A stretch of DNA of 9,400 bases from Acidilobaceae archaeon (GCA_026985435.1 JALSQL010000101.1:1-9400), one strand, 5' to 3'; counted from the stretch's first letter, positions 1 through 5,500 are shown. Numbers and translations: made by a program. The notes: a model not told the origin generated them from the letters alone.

Positions 1-123
1 CTTGCTCCACCCGGCGGTCCTGGCGAGCTCCGAGAGCGTGGTGGGGGCGTACTCCTCGACCATCCTGAGGATCTCGGCGTCCACGCTGTCGAGGCCCGCG
101 GGGGTTTCCAAGCCCTGGGGCAC
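1..123 (-). CDS. N-terminal fragment of an unidentified protein, possibly helix-turn-helix
   Basis: Reading the minus strand from GTG at 123, the frame is open to the window edge for 41 codons. The protein starts VPQGLETPAGLDSVDAEILR and continues to about LSELARTAGWSK. The stretch DAEILRMVEEYAPTTLSELARTAG has the alternation of a short helix-turn-helix or winged-helix start, such as the first helices of archaeal transcription regulators. That is inference from a fragment, and I do not recognise the family. The start is chosen because TTTAAA at 152-157 lies about 26-30 bases upstream, the normal TATA distance for a leaderless or near-leaderless crenarchaeal transcript. A TTG at 111 is a possible alternative. 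The rest of the gene lies outside the window. Confidence 0.5.
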   Translation of the reverse strand, partial: MPQGLETPAGLDSVDAEILRMVEEYAPTTLSELARTAGWSK

Positions 124-151
124 CCGCGTACTAGCCGCGGGCGCGTGGAGC

Positions 152-157
152 TTTAAA
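152..157. promoter_or_regulatory. Palindromic TATA box between divergent genes
   Basis: TTTAAA sits in an otherwise GC-rich intergenic stretch between the minus-strand start at 123 and the plus-strand start at 193. It is at the expected distance (about 25-28 bases to a predicted transcription start) for both directions: about 128 on the minus strand and about 181 on the plus strand. The plus-strand transcript would begin just before the AAGGTG at 180-185. The same TTTAAA core recurs before S30e (5272-5277) and in the CRISPR leader (2167-2172). Confidence 0.5.
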
Positions 158-192
158 TCTGCGGGAACACCCGTTCTCCAAGGTGTCCCGGC

Positions 193-390
193 GTGGCTGC
201 CGCCGAGGCGGTTGAGAGGCTCGCAGCCCTAGCTGGGGCCGCCCTGACCCTGGCCATGCTCCTACCCTACCCTCTCCACCTCGGGGGCTGGGCGCTCTAC
301 GCCTACTACACCGCGGTCGCCGCCGCCTCCTACACGGTCGCATGGCTGGCCACGGGGGTGTGGAGGCGTGGAGGCGAGGCTCGCCGCTAG
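193..390 (+). CDS. Small two-helix membrane protein, companion of the SSS symporter
   Basis: This 65-residue protein starts at GTG 193, with AAGGTG at 180-185 as ribosome binding site. Two hydrophobic segments are visible, about residues 9-26 (LAALAGAALTLAMLLPYP) and 32-55 (ALYAYYTAVAAASYTVAWLA), followed by an arginine-rich end (WRRGGEARR) that probably faces the cytoplasm. Its last 23 bases overlap the start of the symporter gene, so the two are very likely co-transcribed and translationally coupled. Small membrane proteins of the DUF3311 and YhdT/DUF997 type are commonly encoded immediately before SSS symporters. Size, topology and position all fit such a role, but I cannot confirm the family from sequence alone. 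A subunit or assembly factor of the transporter is inference. Confidence 0.65.
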   Translation: MAAAEAVERLAALAGAALTLAMLLPYPLHLGGWALYAYYTAVAAASYTVAWLATGVWRRGGEARR

Positions 391-1837
391 CCTGGCGGTC
401 CTCGCCGCCTACCTCGCGGCTGGCACCGGGCTCGCCCTCTGGACCCGCCGCTACCTCGGGGCCCGGTGGAGCGCCCGGGACTACTACACGGCCGGGGGCA
501 GGCTGGGCGGCTTCCTGGCGGCCATGACATACGCCGCTACAACATACAGCTCCTTCATGATAGTGGGCCTAGTCGGCTTCTCCTACCTAACCGGCGTGGG
601 GGCCGCCGGCTTCGAGCTATCCTACTTCGTCGCAACCATGGCGCTCCTAGCCTGGCTCGCCAGGAGGGCGTGGAGGCTCTCGAGGGAGCGCGGGTGGCTC
701 ACCCCGAGCGGCATGCTGGCCGACCTCTACGGCAGCAGGGCCCTCGCGGCGGCCGCCGCAGCCCTCTACCTAGTAGCGCTCATACCCTACGCAGCCGGGC
801 AGCTTAAGGGCATAGGGGAGGCCGTCGCCGGCCTGGCCGGGGGCTCCGAGGCCTACTACAGGGCCGGCGTGCTCCTAGCCCTGGCCGTCATGCTCGCATG
901 GAGCCTGGTGGCCGGCATATGGAGCGTCGCCGCCACCGACGCCCTCCAGGGCCTCCTAATGCTCGCGGCCTCCCTCGGCCTGCTAGCCTGGACAGCCGCC
1001 AGGGTGGCGCCCGCCGGCTGGGGCGGGGTGACCAGCGCCCTCTCCTCGAGGGGCCTCCTGGGCCTGGAGCCCGCCTGGCCGCCCGCCAAGTTCCTAGCCT
1101 TCATAACGCCCTGGATATTCTTCGCCGTCACCAACCCCCAGGTCGTGCAGAGGCTCTACATGCCCAGGGACGAGCGGGCCCTCGCGGCGATGGTCAGGGG
1201 GTTCGGGTTCTTCGGCATACTCTACACGGTGGTGGTGACCCTGACAGGCCTCCTAGCCCGGGCCGGGGCGGAGCTCGGCCTGCTCCCCCTAAACCCGCAG
1301 GGCGCCGACGAGGTCACACCCCAGCTCATATCCATAGCAGGCCCCGCCCTGGCCTCCCTAGTCTTCACGAGCATCGTGGCAGCAGCCGTCTCGACAGCCG
1401 ACAGCATACTACTCACCCTAGCCAGCACCACGGAGCAGGACCTAGCCGGGGGCAGGAGGCGGGCGGGCCAGCTGGCGGCGATAGCGGTCGCCGCCGCCAT
1501 GGCGGCGGTGGCGTGGGCCAGGGCCAGCTACATAGTAGCCCTAGCCGTCACCTCGAGCGCCCTACTACTCCCCCTAGCACCCCCAACGATAGCGGCACTC
1601 GCCACGGCCAGGAGGCTGCCAGCCGCCACAGCCTGGGCCAGCCTAGCCCTGGGGCTGGCGGTGGACGCCGCCCTCATAGCGCTCCACGGCCCCAAAGGCC
1701 CCCTAGCCCCCGCAGCGCTAACAATAGCAGGCACCCCCATACCAGGCCCGCTACTCGTACTAGCAGCCTCAACCCTACCACTACTCACCCCAGGAGCCCT
1801 CAGGGGCGAGCCCCTAGCCCGGGCGGCCCCCGCCTAG
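368..1837 (+). CDS. Sodium:solute symporter (SSS family) permease
   Basis: A 489-residue, very hydrophobic protein with the length and about 13 membrane helices typical of the SSS family (TC 2.A.21), which uses a sodium gradient to import solutes. Family landmarks are visible in order: YYTAGGRLGG (39-48) after helix 1; TYSSFMIVGLVGFSYLTG (59-76), the unwound first core helix; WSVAATDALQG (185-195); NPQVVQRLYMPRDERA (256-271); and VAAAVSTADSILL (337-349), where the Ser-Thr pair matches the sodium-site region of the family. The start is GTG 368, with GGGGGTG at 354-360 as ribosome binding site, inside the preceding small gene. The substrate cannot be assigned; proline, pantothenate, carboxylates and sugars are all used in this family. 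The gene ends at TAG 1835-1837 and no further gene follows in its operon. Confidence 0.88.
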   Translation: MEARLAASLAVLAAYLAAGTGLALWTRRYLGARWSARDYYTAGGRLGGFLAAMTYAATTYSSFMIVGLVGFSYLTGVGAAGFELSYFVATMALLAWLARRAWRLSRERGWLTPSGMLADLYGSRALAAAAAALYLVALIPYAAGQLKGIGEAVAGLAGGSEAYYRAGVLLALAVMLAWSLVAGIWSVAATDALQGLLMLAASLGLLAWTAARVAPAGWGGVTSALSSRGLLGLEPAWPPAKFLAFITPWIFFAVTNPQVVQRLYMPRDERALAAMVRGFGFFGILYTVVVTLTGLLARAGAELGLLPLNPQGADEVTPQLISIAGPALASLVFTSIVAAAVSTADSILLTLASTTEQDLAGGRRRAGQLAAIAVAAAMAAVAWARASYIVALAVTSSALLLPLAPPTIAALATARRLPAATAWASLALGLAVDAALIALHGPKGPLAPAALTIAGTPIPGPLLVLAASTLPLLTPGALRGEPLARAAPA

Positions 1838-1928
1838 GGGGGTGGATGGAAATCTTTCTGGCTGGGGATATATGTCGGCTGGGGAGCGTGTACTTGGCGC
1901 TTGCTGCTTATGTTCGCTTTCAGTCATG

Positions 1929-1960
1929 GTTTCTCTTCTCGTCTTTTGTGTTCCCGTTTC
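1929..1960 (+). terminator. Possible T-rich terminator after the symporter gene
   Basis: A pyrimidine-rich run (TTTCTCTTCTCGTCTTTTG and onward) lies about 90 bases after the symporter stop. Archaeal transcription often ends in such T-rich tracts without a hairpin. The distance from the stop is rather long, so this is a weak call. Confidence 0.25.
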
Positions 1961-2033
1961 ACCGAAAGTTAACGCTGCATGGTGGTGTTGCTCTAGGCGT
2001 TCGTAGGTGTGTTTGGCTAGCAGCCAAGCCCCC

Positions 2034-2039
2034 TATATA
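2034..2039 (+). promoter_or_regulatory. TATA-like box upstream of a structured non-coding stretch
   Basis: TATATA in CCCTATATACCCC stands out in a GC-rich context directly after the 2013-2027 inverted repeat. A transcript from it would start near 2060-2065 and run into the self-complementary segment 2069-2156 and then the CRISPR leader. No protein gene follows, so it would drive either a small RNA or an upstream CRISPR transcript. Weak evidence only. Confidence 0.3.
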
Positions 2040-2163
2040 CCCCGCCCCTCCATTGAGAATCTCGCGCAGGGCCCGAGGCGCTCAACACGATCGTAGGCGC
2101 CCCCATGGGGGGCTCCAACACCCGGCATGGAGGCGATGGAAACACGCCAAGAGCCCAGAACGC

Positions 2164-2283
2164 CCATTTAAACAACCGCGCGATCCCACACACCCAGCCC
2201 CCCAGGAAAACATAAATAACGACAACCCCCAACACAACACACGACACACACAGGAGGGCGTAAGAGCCCGCGCAACCCATACA
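2164..2283 (+). promoter_or_regulatory. CRISPR leader with TATA boxes
   Basis: This is the sequence directly before the first repeat. It has two TATA-like elements, TTTAAA at 2167-2172 and ATAAATAA at 2212-2219. The second predicts a transcription start near 2240, about 40 bases before the first repeat, a normal arrangement for crenarchaeal arrays. Between 2218 and 2252 the strand is almost entirely A and C (two G, no T), a low-complexity composition common in leaders. The leader is placed on this side because the repeat's 3' end (ATTGCAAG) gives the usual crRNA handle when read left to right, and the most diverged repeat is at the far end. Confidence 0.65.
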
Positions 2284-2693
2284 GATACCCACAAAAGGGA
2301 ATTGCAAGTGGCGGCTCGTGGCGCCTCGGGACTAGCCTCCAGGGATACCCACAAAAGGGAATTGCAAGTTTGGTACACCAGTCTACAAATGCCAGGGTCA
2401 TTACTATCATGGATACCCACAAAAGGGAATTACAAGGGCTATCACCTCGTGCAGCACCCTGCCGAGCTCTATGGGGATACTCACAAAAGGGAATTACAAG
2501 ACGGGAAAATGGGAAAACTAGGGCCAAGCAGGCGCGGGCGGATACTCACAAAAGGGAATTACAAGTCTATCCTCGACGGGTCAATGCTATACTTGTGGGT
2601 GCCGGTGATACTCACAAAAGGGAATTACAAGCCGTCCGCCCTGACAACCACCCAGTATGGTGACGACGGATACCTACAAAAGGGAATTGCAAA
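2284..2693 (+). CRISPR. CRISPR array, 7 repeats and 6 spacers
   Basis: Seven copies of a 25-base repeat start at 2284, 2344, 2412, 2476, 2541, 2607 and 2669. Its first part is GATAC(C/T)CACAAAA and it continues GGGAATT(G/A)CAAG. The six spacers, all different, lie at 2309-2343, 2369-2411, 2437-2475, 2501-2540, 2566-2606 and 2632-2668, with lengths 35, 43, 39, 40, 41 and 37. Repeats 1-2 have C6 and G21; repeat 3 has C6 and A21; repeats 4-6 have T6 and A21; repeat 7 has T7, G21 and A25. The 8-base 3' end, ATTGCAAG or ATTACAAG, resembles the crRNA 5' handle of crenarchaeal type I and III systems, which supports left-to-right transcription. Repeat 7 is the most diverged and is the trailing end. 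No cas gene is in the window, so Cas proteins must act in trans. No spacer visibly matches another part of this window. Confidence 0.97.
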
Positions 2694-2708
2694 GGGGATC
2701 GGCTATCG

Positions 2709-2730
2709 GATTATAATAGAGATTATAATA
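2709..2730. repeat. Tandem AT-rich 10-mer at the convergent array/operon junction
   Basis: GATTATAATA occurs twice, at 2709-2718 and 2721-2730, separated by GA. Each copy contains the palindrome ATTATAAT. It lies between the last CRISPR repeat (plus strand) and the UPF0216 stop (minus strand). Read on the minus strand it is T-rich (TTATTATAATC and again), starting seven bases after that stop, so it may terminate the nop5 operon. It could also end the CRISPR transcript, or act as a minus-strand TATA box giving antisense RNA into the array. Confidence 0.6.
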
Positions 2731-2736
2731 AGTGGT

Positions 2737-3174
2737 TTAGGGGTTGAGTATTGTGAAGACTAGGCTTCCTATGAGGCGTAGGAGTCTCCTGTATTCTTCT
2801 GGTTCTAGTTTCTCGGCGCCGCTGGGTGTTAGGGTGCCGTGGAGTAGTAGTTGGATTGCTCTCCTCTGCCATTTGTCTCCCACGACTAGGTAGACTCTGG
2901 TTCCGTCGTCGTATCTTGTTAGTGTGACCTGGAAGGGTAGCCTGACCTCTCCCCATAGGTAGCGGGGTATGGCCTTTGCGAGTGTTTGGAGCTGGGCCTG
3001 GTCTACCTCGTGGCGGGTGCCGTCTTGGAGGAGTATGGTGGGGGGGCTGCGCTCTAGCAGCTCTCGGAGCGTGGGCTTCTCTGCTGCCTGGCTGGCCCTT
3101 ATCCTGCCCAGGTCTGCCTGGTACCTCTTCACGAGGGCGTCGCGGGCCCTCCTACCCGTTGGGCCGGCCTGCAT
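2737..3174 (-). CDS. UPF0216/DUF61 family protein of unknown function
   Basis: A 145-residue soluble protein. The pattern TLRELLERSPPTILLQDG (35-52), followed by an Asp/Gln-rich turn, LQTLAKAIPRYLW (62-74), the hydrophobic VRLPFQVTL (77-85) and YLVVGDKWQRRAIQLLL (94-110), matches what I know of the archaeal UPF0216 (DUF61) family: a RELL element, a conserved DG, then a leucine-rich LA..lP segment and an RLP strand. The family has no established function. It lies 16 bases after fibrillarin on the same strand and is almost certainly in the nop5-flpA operon, hinting at a link to rRNA or tRNA modification, which is inference. ATG 3174 is the chosen start, with a weak AGGGGCAC upstream. A GTG at 3132 is a possible shorter start. 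At 145 residues it is somewhat longer than I expect for the family. Confidence 0.75.
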   Translation of the reverse strand: MQAGPTGRRARDALVKRYQADLGRIRASQAAEKPTLRELLERSPPTILLQDGTRHEVDQAQLQTLAKAIPRYLWGEVRLPFQVTLTRYDDGTRVYLVVGDKWQRRAIQLLLHGTLTPSGAEKLEPEEYRRLLRLIGSLVFTILNP

Positions 3175-3190
3175 GGGCGTGGTGCCCCTG

Positions 3191-3895
3191 CTAGCGGTGG
3201 TAGCGGGCGTATATCATGGCGTGGTCCCTGTCGAAGGGGTCTAGGTGTACCACGTCGACTATCTCGAAGCCGCCGCTGCGGAGGGTCTCGATCTCCCTCC
3301 TGTAGACCTCGCTGGGCTCTAGTGTGACGTCTATGCTCCTAGCCTTTATCGCGAGCAGCAGGTAGCCCCCGTCCCTGAGGAAGAACCTGGCGTTCCTCAC
3401 CACTATGGCGGCCTGCTCGGGCTGGGCGACGTCGCTGTAGAGGCCGTCCACCCCCTCGACTAGGTGGCGGTACTTCTCCGGGAACCTGGCGTCGCCGAGT
3501 ATGGGGTAGATGTTCCTCCTCTCCGCCACGACTAGGAGGAGGTCCCTCATCACCCTCGGGGCGAACTCGACCCCGTATATCCTCCCCTCCCAGCCCACTA
3601 TGTCGCTCACGTGGCTGGCGGTCGTGCCGCTGGCTATGCCGAGGTAGAGCAGGCGGTCCCCCCTCCCCACGGGCAGCTCGGCCAGGCCCTTGAGGAGGGC
3701 GGCGGCGAGCTTGCTCCTGTAGGCGTTCCACTCCCTATACTCCTCGCCCTGGTAGTGGTAGAGCCTCTCCCCGTACACCCTCTGGCCGGGCACGAGGTTC
3801 TTCGTGGCTATCCTCAAGCTACCGTCGTCGAGCTCGACCACGTAGACGCCGCGCCACTTGGGGTGCTCCTCTATCCTCACAACCTCCAGAGCCAC
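3191..3895 (-). CDS. flpA: Fibrillarin-like rRNA/tRNA 2'-O-methyltransferase
   Basis: Catalytic subunit of the C/D-box sRNP. It transfers methyl from S-adenosylmethionine to ribose 2'-OH at positions chosen by the guide RNA, working with Nop5 and L7Ae. The 234-residue length is typical of the archaeal family. Visible features: N-terminal beta domain (about 1-55); RSKLAAALL (60-68) with Lys62; SAM-binding GIASGTTASHVSD (86-98); YGVEFAPRV (107-115); GDARFPEKY (134-142); YSDVAQPEQ (153-161) with Asp155; IKARSIDVT (183-191) with Lys184; and DPFDRDHAMIY (219-229) with His225. These are the expected K-D-K-H residues. The start is GTG 3895, set by GGGGGTGG at 3902-3909, six bases upstream; no other start codon fits. 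The frame stays open upstream through the nop5 tail, but that extension is not fibrillarin-like. The gap from nop5 is 17 bases, so they are one operon. Confidence 0.95.
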   Translation of the reverse strand: MALEVVRIEEHPKWRGVYVVELDDGSLRIATKNLVPGQRVYGERLYHYQGEEYREWNAYRSKLAAALLKGLAELPVGRGDRLLYLGIASGTTASHVSDIVGWEGRIYGVEFAPRVMRDLLLVVAERRNIYPILGDARFPEKYRHLVEGVDGLYSDVAQPEQAAIVVRNARFFLRDGGYLLLAIKARSIDVTLEPSEVYRREIETLRSGGFEIVDVVHLDPFDRDHAMIYARYHR

Positions 3896-3912
3896 AGCCT
3901 GCCACCCCCACG

Positions 3913-5205
3913 CTAGCGCCTCCCACCGCGGCCCCTGCCGCCGCGGCCCCGGCCCCTCGGCCTGGGCCTCCCGCGGTGCCTGGGGGGCCTCCTCGGGGGC
4001 TGGGCTGGCCTCTCCTCCCTCCTCCTCTTCGGGGGCTTGGCGTATATCCTCTTGATCTCCTCTATCCTCCTCATCAGCTCCTCGCGGAGCTTGTCGCCTA
4101 TGTACCTCCCGGTGAAGGCGTCCACCTTCGCCGCTATCGCGAGCTTCGCCGCGAGCGCCCTGGCTATCTTGCCCCTCTGCCACTTGGGGCTCCTGTGTAT
4201 GTATGGGAACTGGAAGATCACGCCGTGCTTGGGCGGCTTGCCGCCGGTGCGGAGCGCCCTGAAGAGCGCCTTCTCCGCCCCGAGCACCTGTATCGTGCTG
4301 GCGGGGAGCCTGGCGAGCCTCTCCAGGCCGCCGGCGAGGCTTATGAGCCTGGCCCCCAGGAGCGGGCCGACGAGGGCCGTTATGTTGGGTGCCACCTCCT
4401 TCATCACGGCCTCTATGTAGTCGGCGAGCCTCCTGCGGAGGGCGTAGAGGTCGGTTATGATCCCGGCTAGGGTCTGCACCGCCTCTATGTCGAAGTCGCT
4501 GAGGTCCGCCCCTATGCTCTCCCTGGCGGCCTTCTCTATCTGCCTCGCCCTCTCCTCGCTGAAGCCCAGCTTGACCAGGCGCTCAGCGGTTATCTCGTCC
4601 CTCCTACCCAGCTCGGCCACGATCTTAGCGTACATCTCGTGGTCCTTGACCAGGTCGTTTAGCTCTGGGAAGTGTATGCTATACCACTCCCTCAGGCGGG
4701 CCACGAACAGGTTCACGGTCTTGTCTATATCGTCTATAGCCCTGATCGCCTGGGCGGCCAGCAGGTCCCTCTTCTGCGCCGCCCCCCTCAGCTTCCTCCT
4801 AGTATACTCCAGCTCGGCCTCGAAGAGCCACCGGAGGAACTCCTCCCCGCTGCCGGCGAAGCCCAGCCTGACGGCCAGGTCCACCATCCCCTCCCTCACG
4901 CGGAGGACGGGCTCGGGGGCGGGCTCGACCTCGGCGTCGAGCCCCAGCCTCGAGAGGCTCCTGGCCTCCTCGTCGTCCTCCACTACCACCCTGGAGACGC
5001 CCATCTCCCTCAGCTTGGAGGCCAGCCTCTGCAGCTGGGAGTTGGCCTCGCCCCTCTCTAGCTTCAGCGCCTCCTCGACGGCCTCGTCGACGCTCCTCGG
5101 GGCGAGCTCGTACGCTACAACCTCGCCCCGCCCGTCGACCGCCACCGAGGCGAATATCGTGTCGGCCACGTAGACCCGGTCGGGCGCCTCACCCATACTC
5201 CTCAT
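3913..5205 (-). CDS. nop5: Nop5 (Nop56/58-like) C/D-box sRNP scaffold protein
   Basis: Scaffold of the archaeal C/D-box sRNP: it binds fibrillarin with its N-terminal domain, dimerises by a coiled coil, and binds the L7Ae-bound k-turn with its NOP domain. In the 430-residue protein: N-terminal domain about 10-115; helical region and coiled coil about 120-275 (DDIDKTVNLFVARLREWYSI at 158-177, HFPELNDLVKDHEMYAKIVA at 178-197); NOP domain about 275-370, with the hallmark PLLGARLISLAGGLERLARL (281-300), QVLGAEKALFRAL (306-318), and HGVIFQFPYIHRSP (327-340). Residues 391-430 form an Arg/Pro/Gly tail (17 Arg, 9 Pro, 8 Gly of 40) ending RGRGRGGRGRGGRR. Archaeal tails I know are usually short or Lys/Glu-rich, so this is unusual. 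ATG 5205 is chosen from the TATA distance; ATG 5196 is equally possible. The longer open frame to 5328 runs through the promoter and is rejected. First gene of the nop5-flpA-UPF0216 operon. Confidence 0.95.
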   Translation of the reverse strand: MRSMGEAPDRVYVADTIFASVAVDGRGEVVAYELAPRSVDEAVEEALKLERGEANSQLQRLASKLREMGVSRVVVEDDEEARSLSRLGLDAEVEPAPEPVLRVREGMVDLAVRLGFAGSGEEFLRWLFEAELEYTRRKLRGAAQKRDLLAAQAIRAIDDIDKTVNLFVARLREWYSIHFPELNDLVKDHEMYAKIVAELGRRDEITAERLVKLGFSEERARQIEKAARESIGADLSDFDIEAVQTLAGIITDLYALRRRLADYIEAVMKEVAPNITALVGPLLGARLISLAGGLERLARLPASTIQVLGAEKALFRALRTGGKPPKHGVIFQFPYIHRSPKWQRGKIARALAAKLAIAAKVDAFTGRYIGDKLREELMRRIEEIKRIYAKPPKRRREERPAQPPRRPPRHRGRPRPRGRGRGGRGRGGRR

Positions 5206-5236
5206 CCCCGCGCACCGCTCGGGGCAGGCTCGACCC

Positions 5237-5244
5237 CTAATATG
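5237..5244 (-). promoter_or_regulatory. nop5 operon TATA box
   Basis: On the minus strand this reads CATATTAG, the only AT-rich element upstream of nop5. It predicts a transcription start near 5214 and a leader of about 9 bases to ATG 5205 (or 18 to ATG 5196), as is usual for crenarchaeal first genes. Confidence 0.55.
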
Positions 5245-5270
5245 CTCCCGGCGCCCCGCATGGAGGCAGC

Positions 5271-5277
5271 ATTTAAA
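5271..5277 (+). promoter_or_regulatory. S30e TATA box
   Basis: ATTTAAA lies about 40 bases before the S30e ATG. It predicts transcription from about 5300 and a 15-20 base leader that contains GGGTG (5304-5308), eight bases before the start. It is separate from, and back to back with, the nop5 promoter. Confidence 0.65.
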
Positions 5278-5316
5278 CCCCCAGGCGCCCCCAGCGTGAC
5301 CCCGGGTGCGGTAGGC

Positions 5317-5469
5317 ATGCCAACCCACGGGTCTATGACGAAGGCGGGGAAGGTGAGGAAGCAGACGCCCAAGATACCCCCCAAGCCCAAGAAGGGCCTG
5401 CCCCCCAGGCTGAAGAACAGGGCCAAGTTCCAGCGCCGCATCCTCCAGGCCGCCCAGGCCGGGAGGTAG
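5317..5469 (+). CDS. rps30e: Small ribosomal subunit protein S30e (eS30)
   Basis: A 50-residue, very basic protein beginning MPTHGSMTKAGKVRKQTPKI and continuing with PPKPKKGLPPRLKNRAKFQR. The N-terminal pattern (P-x-HGS-x-TKAGKVR-x-QTPK) and the RxKNRxxFxxR segment are diagnostic of archaeal S30e, a protein of the small subunit shared with eukaryotes and absent from bacteria. Length is normal for archaea; unlike many eukaryotic forms there is no ubiquitin-like fusion. ATG 5317 is chosen because the conserved MPTHGS starts there; the frame extends further upstream but through the promoter. Divergently transcribed from nop5, it appears to be a single-gene unit followed by a hairpin. Confidence 0.95.
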   Translation: MPTHGSMTKAGKVRKQTPKIPPKPKKGLPPRLKNRAKFQRRILQAAQAGR

Positions 5470-5471
5470 CG

Positions 5472-5500
5472 CCGCCCTAGCCCCCTCCTCGGCGGTGTTT
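5472..5500 (+). terminator. Possible hairpin terminator after S30e
   Basis: CCGCC (5472-5476) can pair with GGCGG (5491-5495) across a 14-base pyrimidine-rich loop, followed by TGTTT (5496-5500), starting three bases after the S30e stop. The stem is short and the T run is broken, so support is modest. Confidence 0.3.

Larger units (their letters stand above)
1838..2163. other. Non-coding stretch between symporter gene and CRISPR leader
   Basis: No convincing gene is seen on either strand; the open frames here lack family-like composition or start signals. Contents: a pyrimidine-rich run at 1929-1960; a small TTTC/GAAA hairpin at 1957-1967; an inverted repeat TTGGCT/AGCCAA with a three-base loop at 2013-2027; a TATA-like CTATATAC at 2033-2040; and a GC-rich, self-complementary stretch at 2069-2156 that includes CCCCCATGGGGG (2100-2111). 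Base composition at about 1850-2000 is noticeably less GC-rich than the flanking genes. Confidence 0.6.

Noticed and set aside
2017..2527. Minus-strand frames with repeated CNSLLWVS/IPFCGYP peptide units
   Set aside because: The peptide repeats are simply the CRISPR repeat translated; not a repeat protein.
898..2763. Long plus-strand open frame (621 codons) spanning the symporter gene, leader and CRISPR array
   Set aside because: It is an off-frame reading of the GC-rich symporter gene that continues through the CRISPR repeats (giving repeated THKRELQ and TKGNYK). No family-like composition or start signal.
3896..4183. N-terminal extension of fibrillarin, making a 330-residue protein
   Set aside because: The extension is nop5 tail DNA read in another frame. 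A good ribosome site six bases before GTG 3895 and the family length support the 234-residue form. The open frame is kept only as context for the tail finding.
4457..5173. Plus-strand open frame of 238 codons opposite nop5
   Set aside because: Ser/Leu-rich shadow of the nop5 coding strand, with no start signal.
2124..5267. Shared GCATGGAGGC at 2124-2133 and 5258-5267, each upstream of a TTTAAA
   Set aside because: Distances to the TATA boxes differ (about 34 versus 5 bases) and a 10-base match is weak in GC-rich DNA; probably chance.
5206..5328. Longer nop5 start (471 residues)
   Set aside because: It would run through both divergent TATA boxes and into the S30e start, and the added residues do not look like Nop5.
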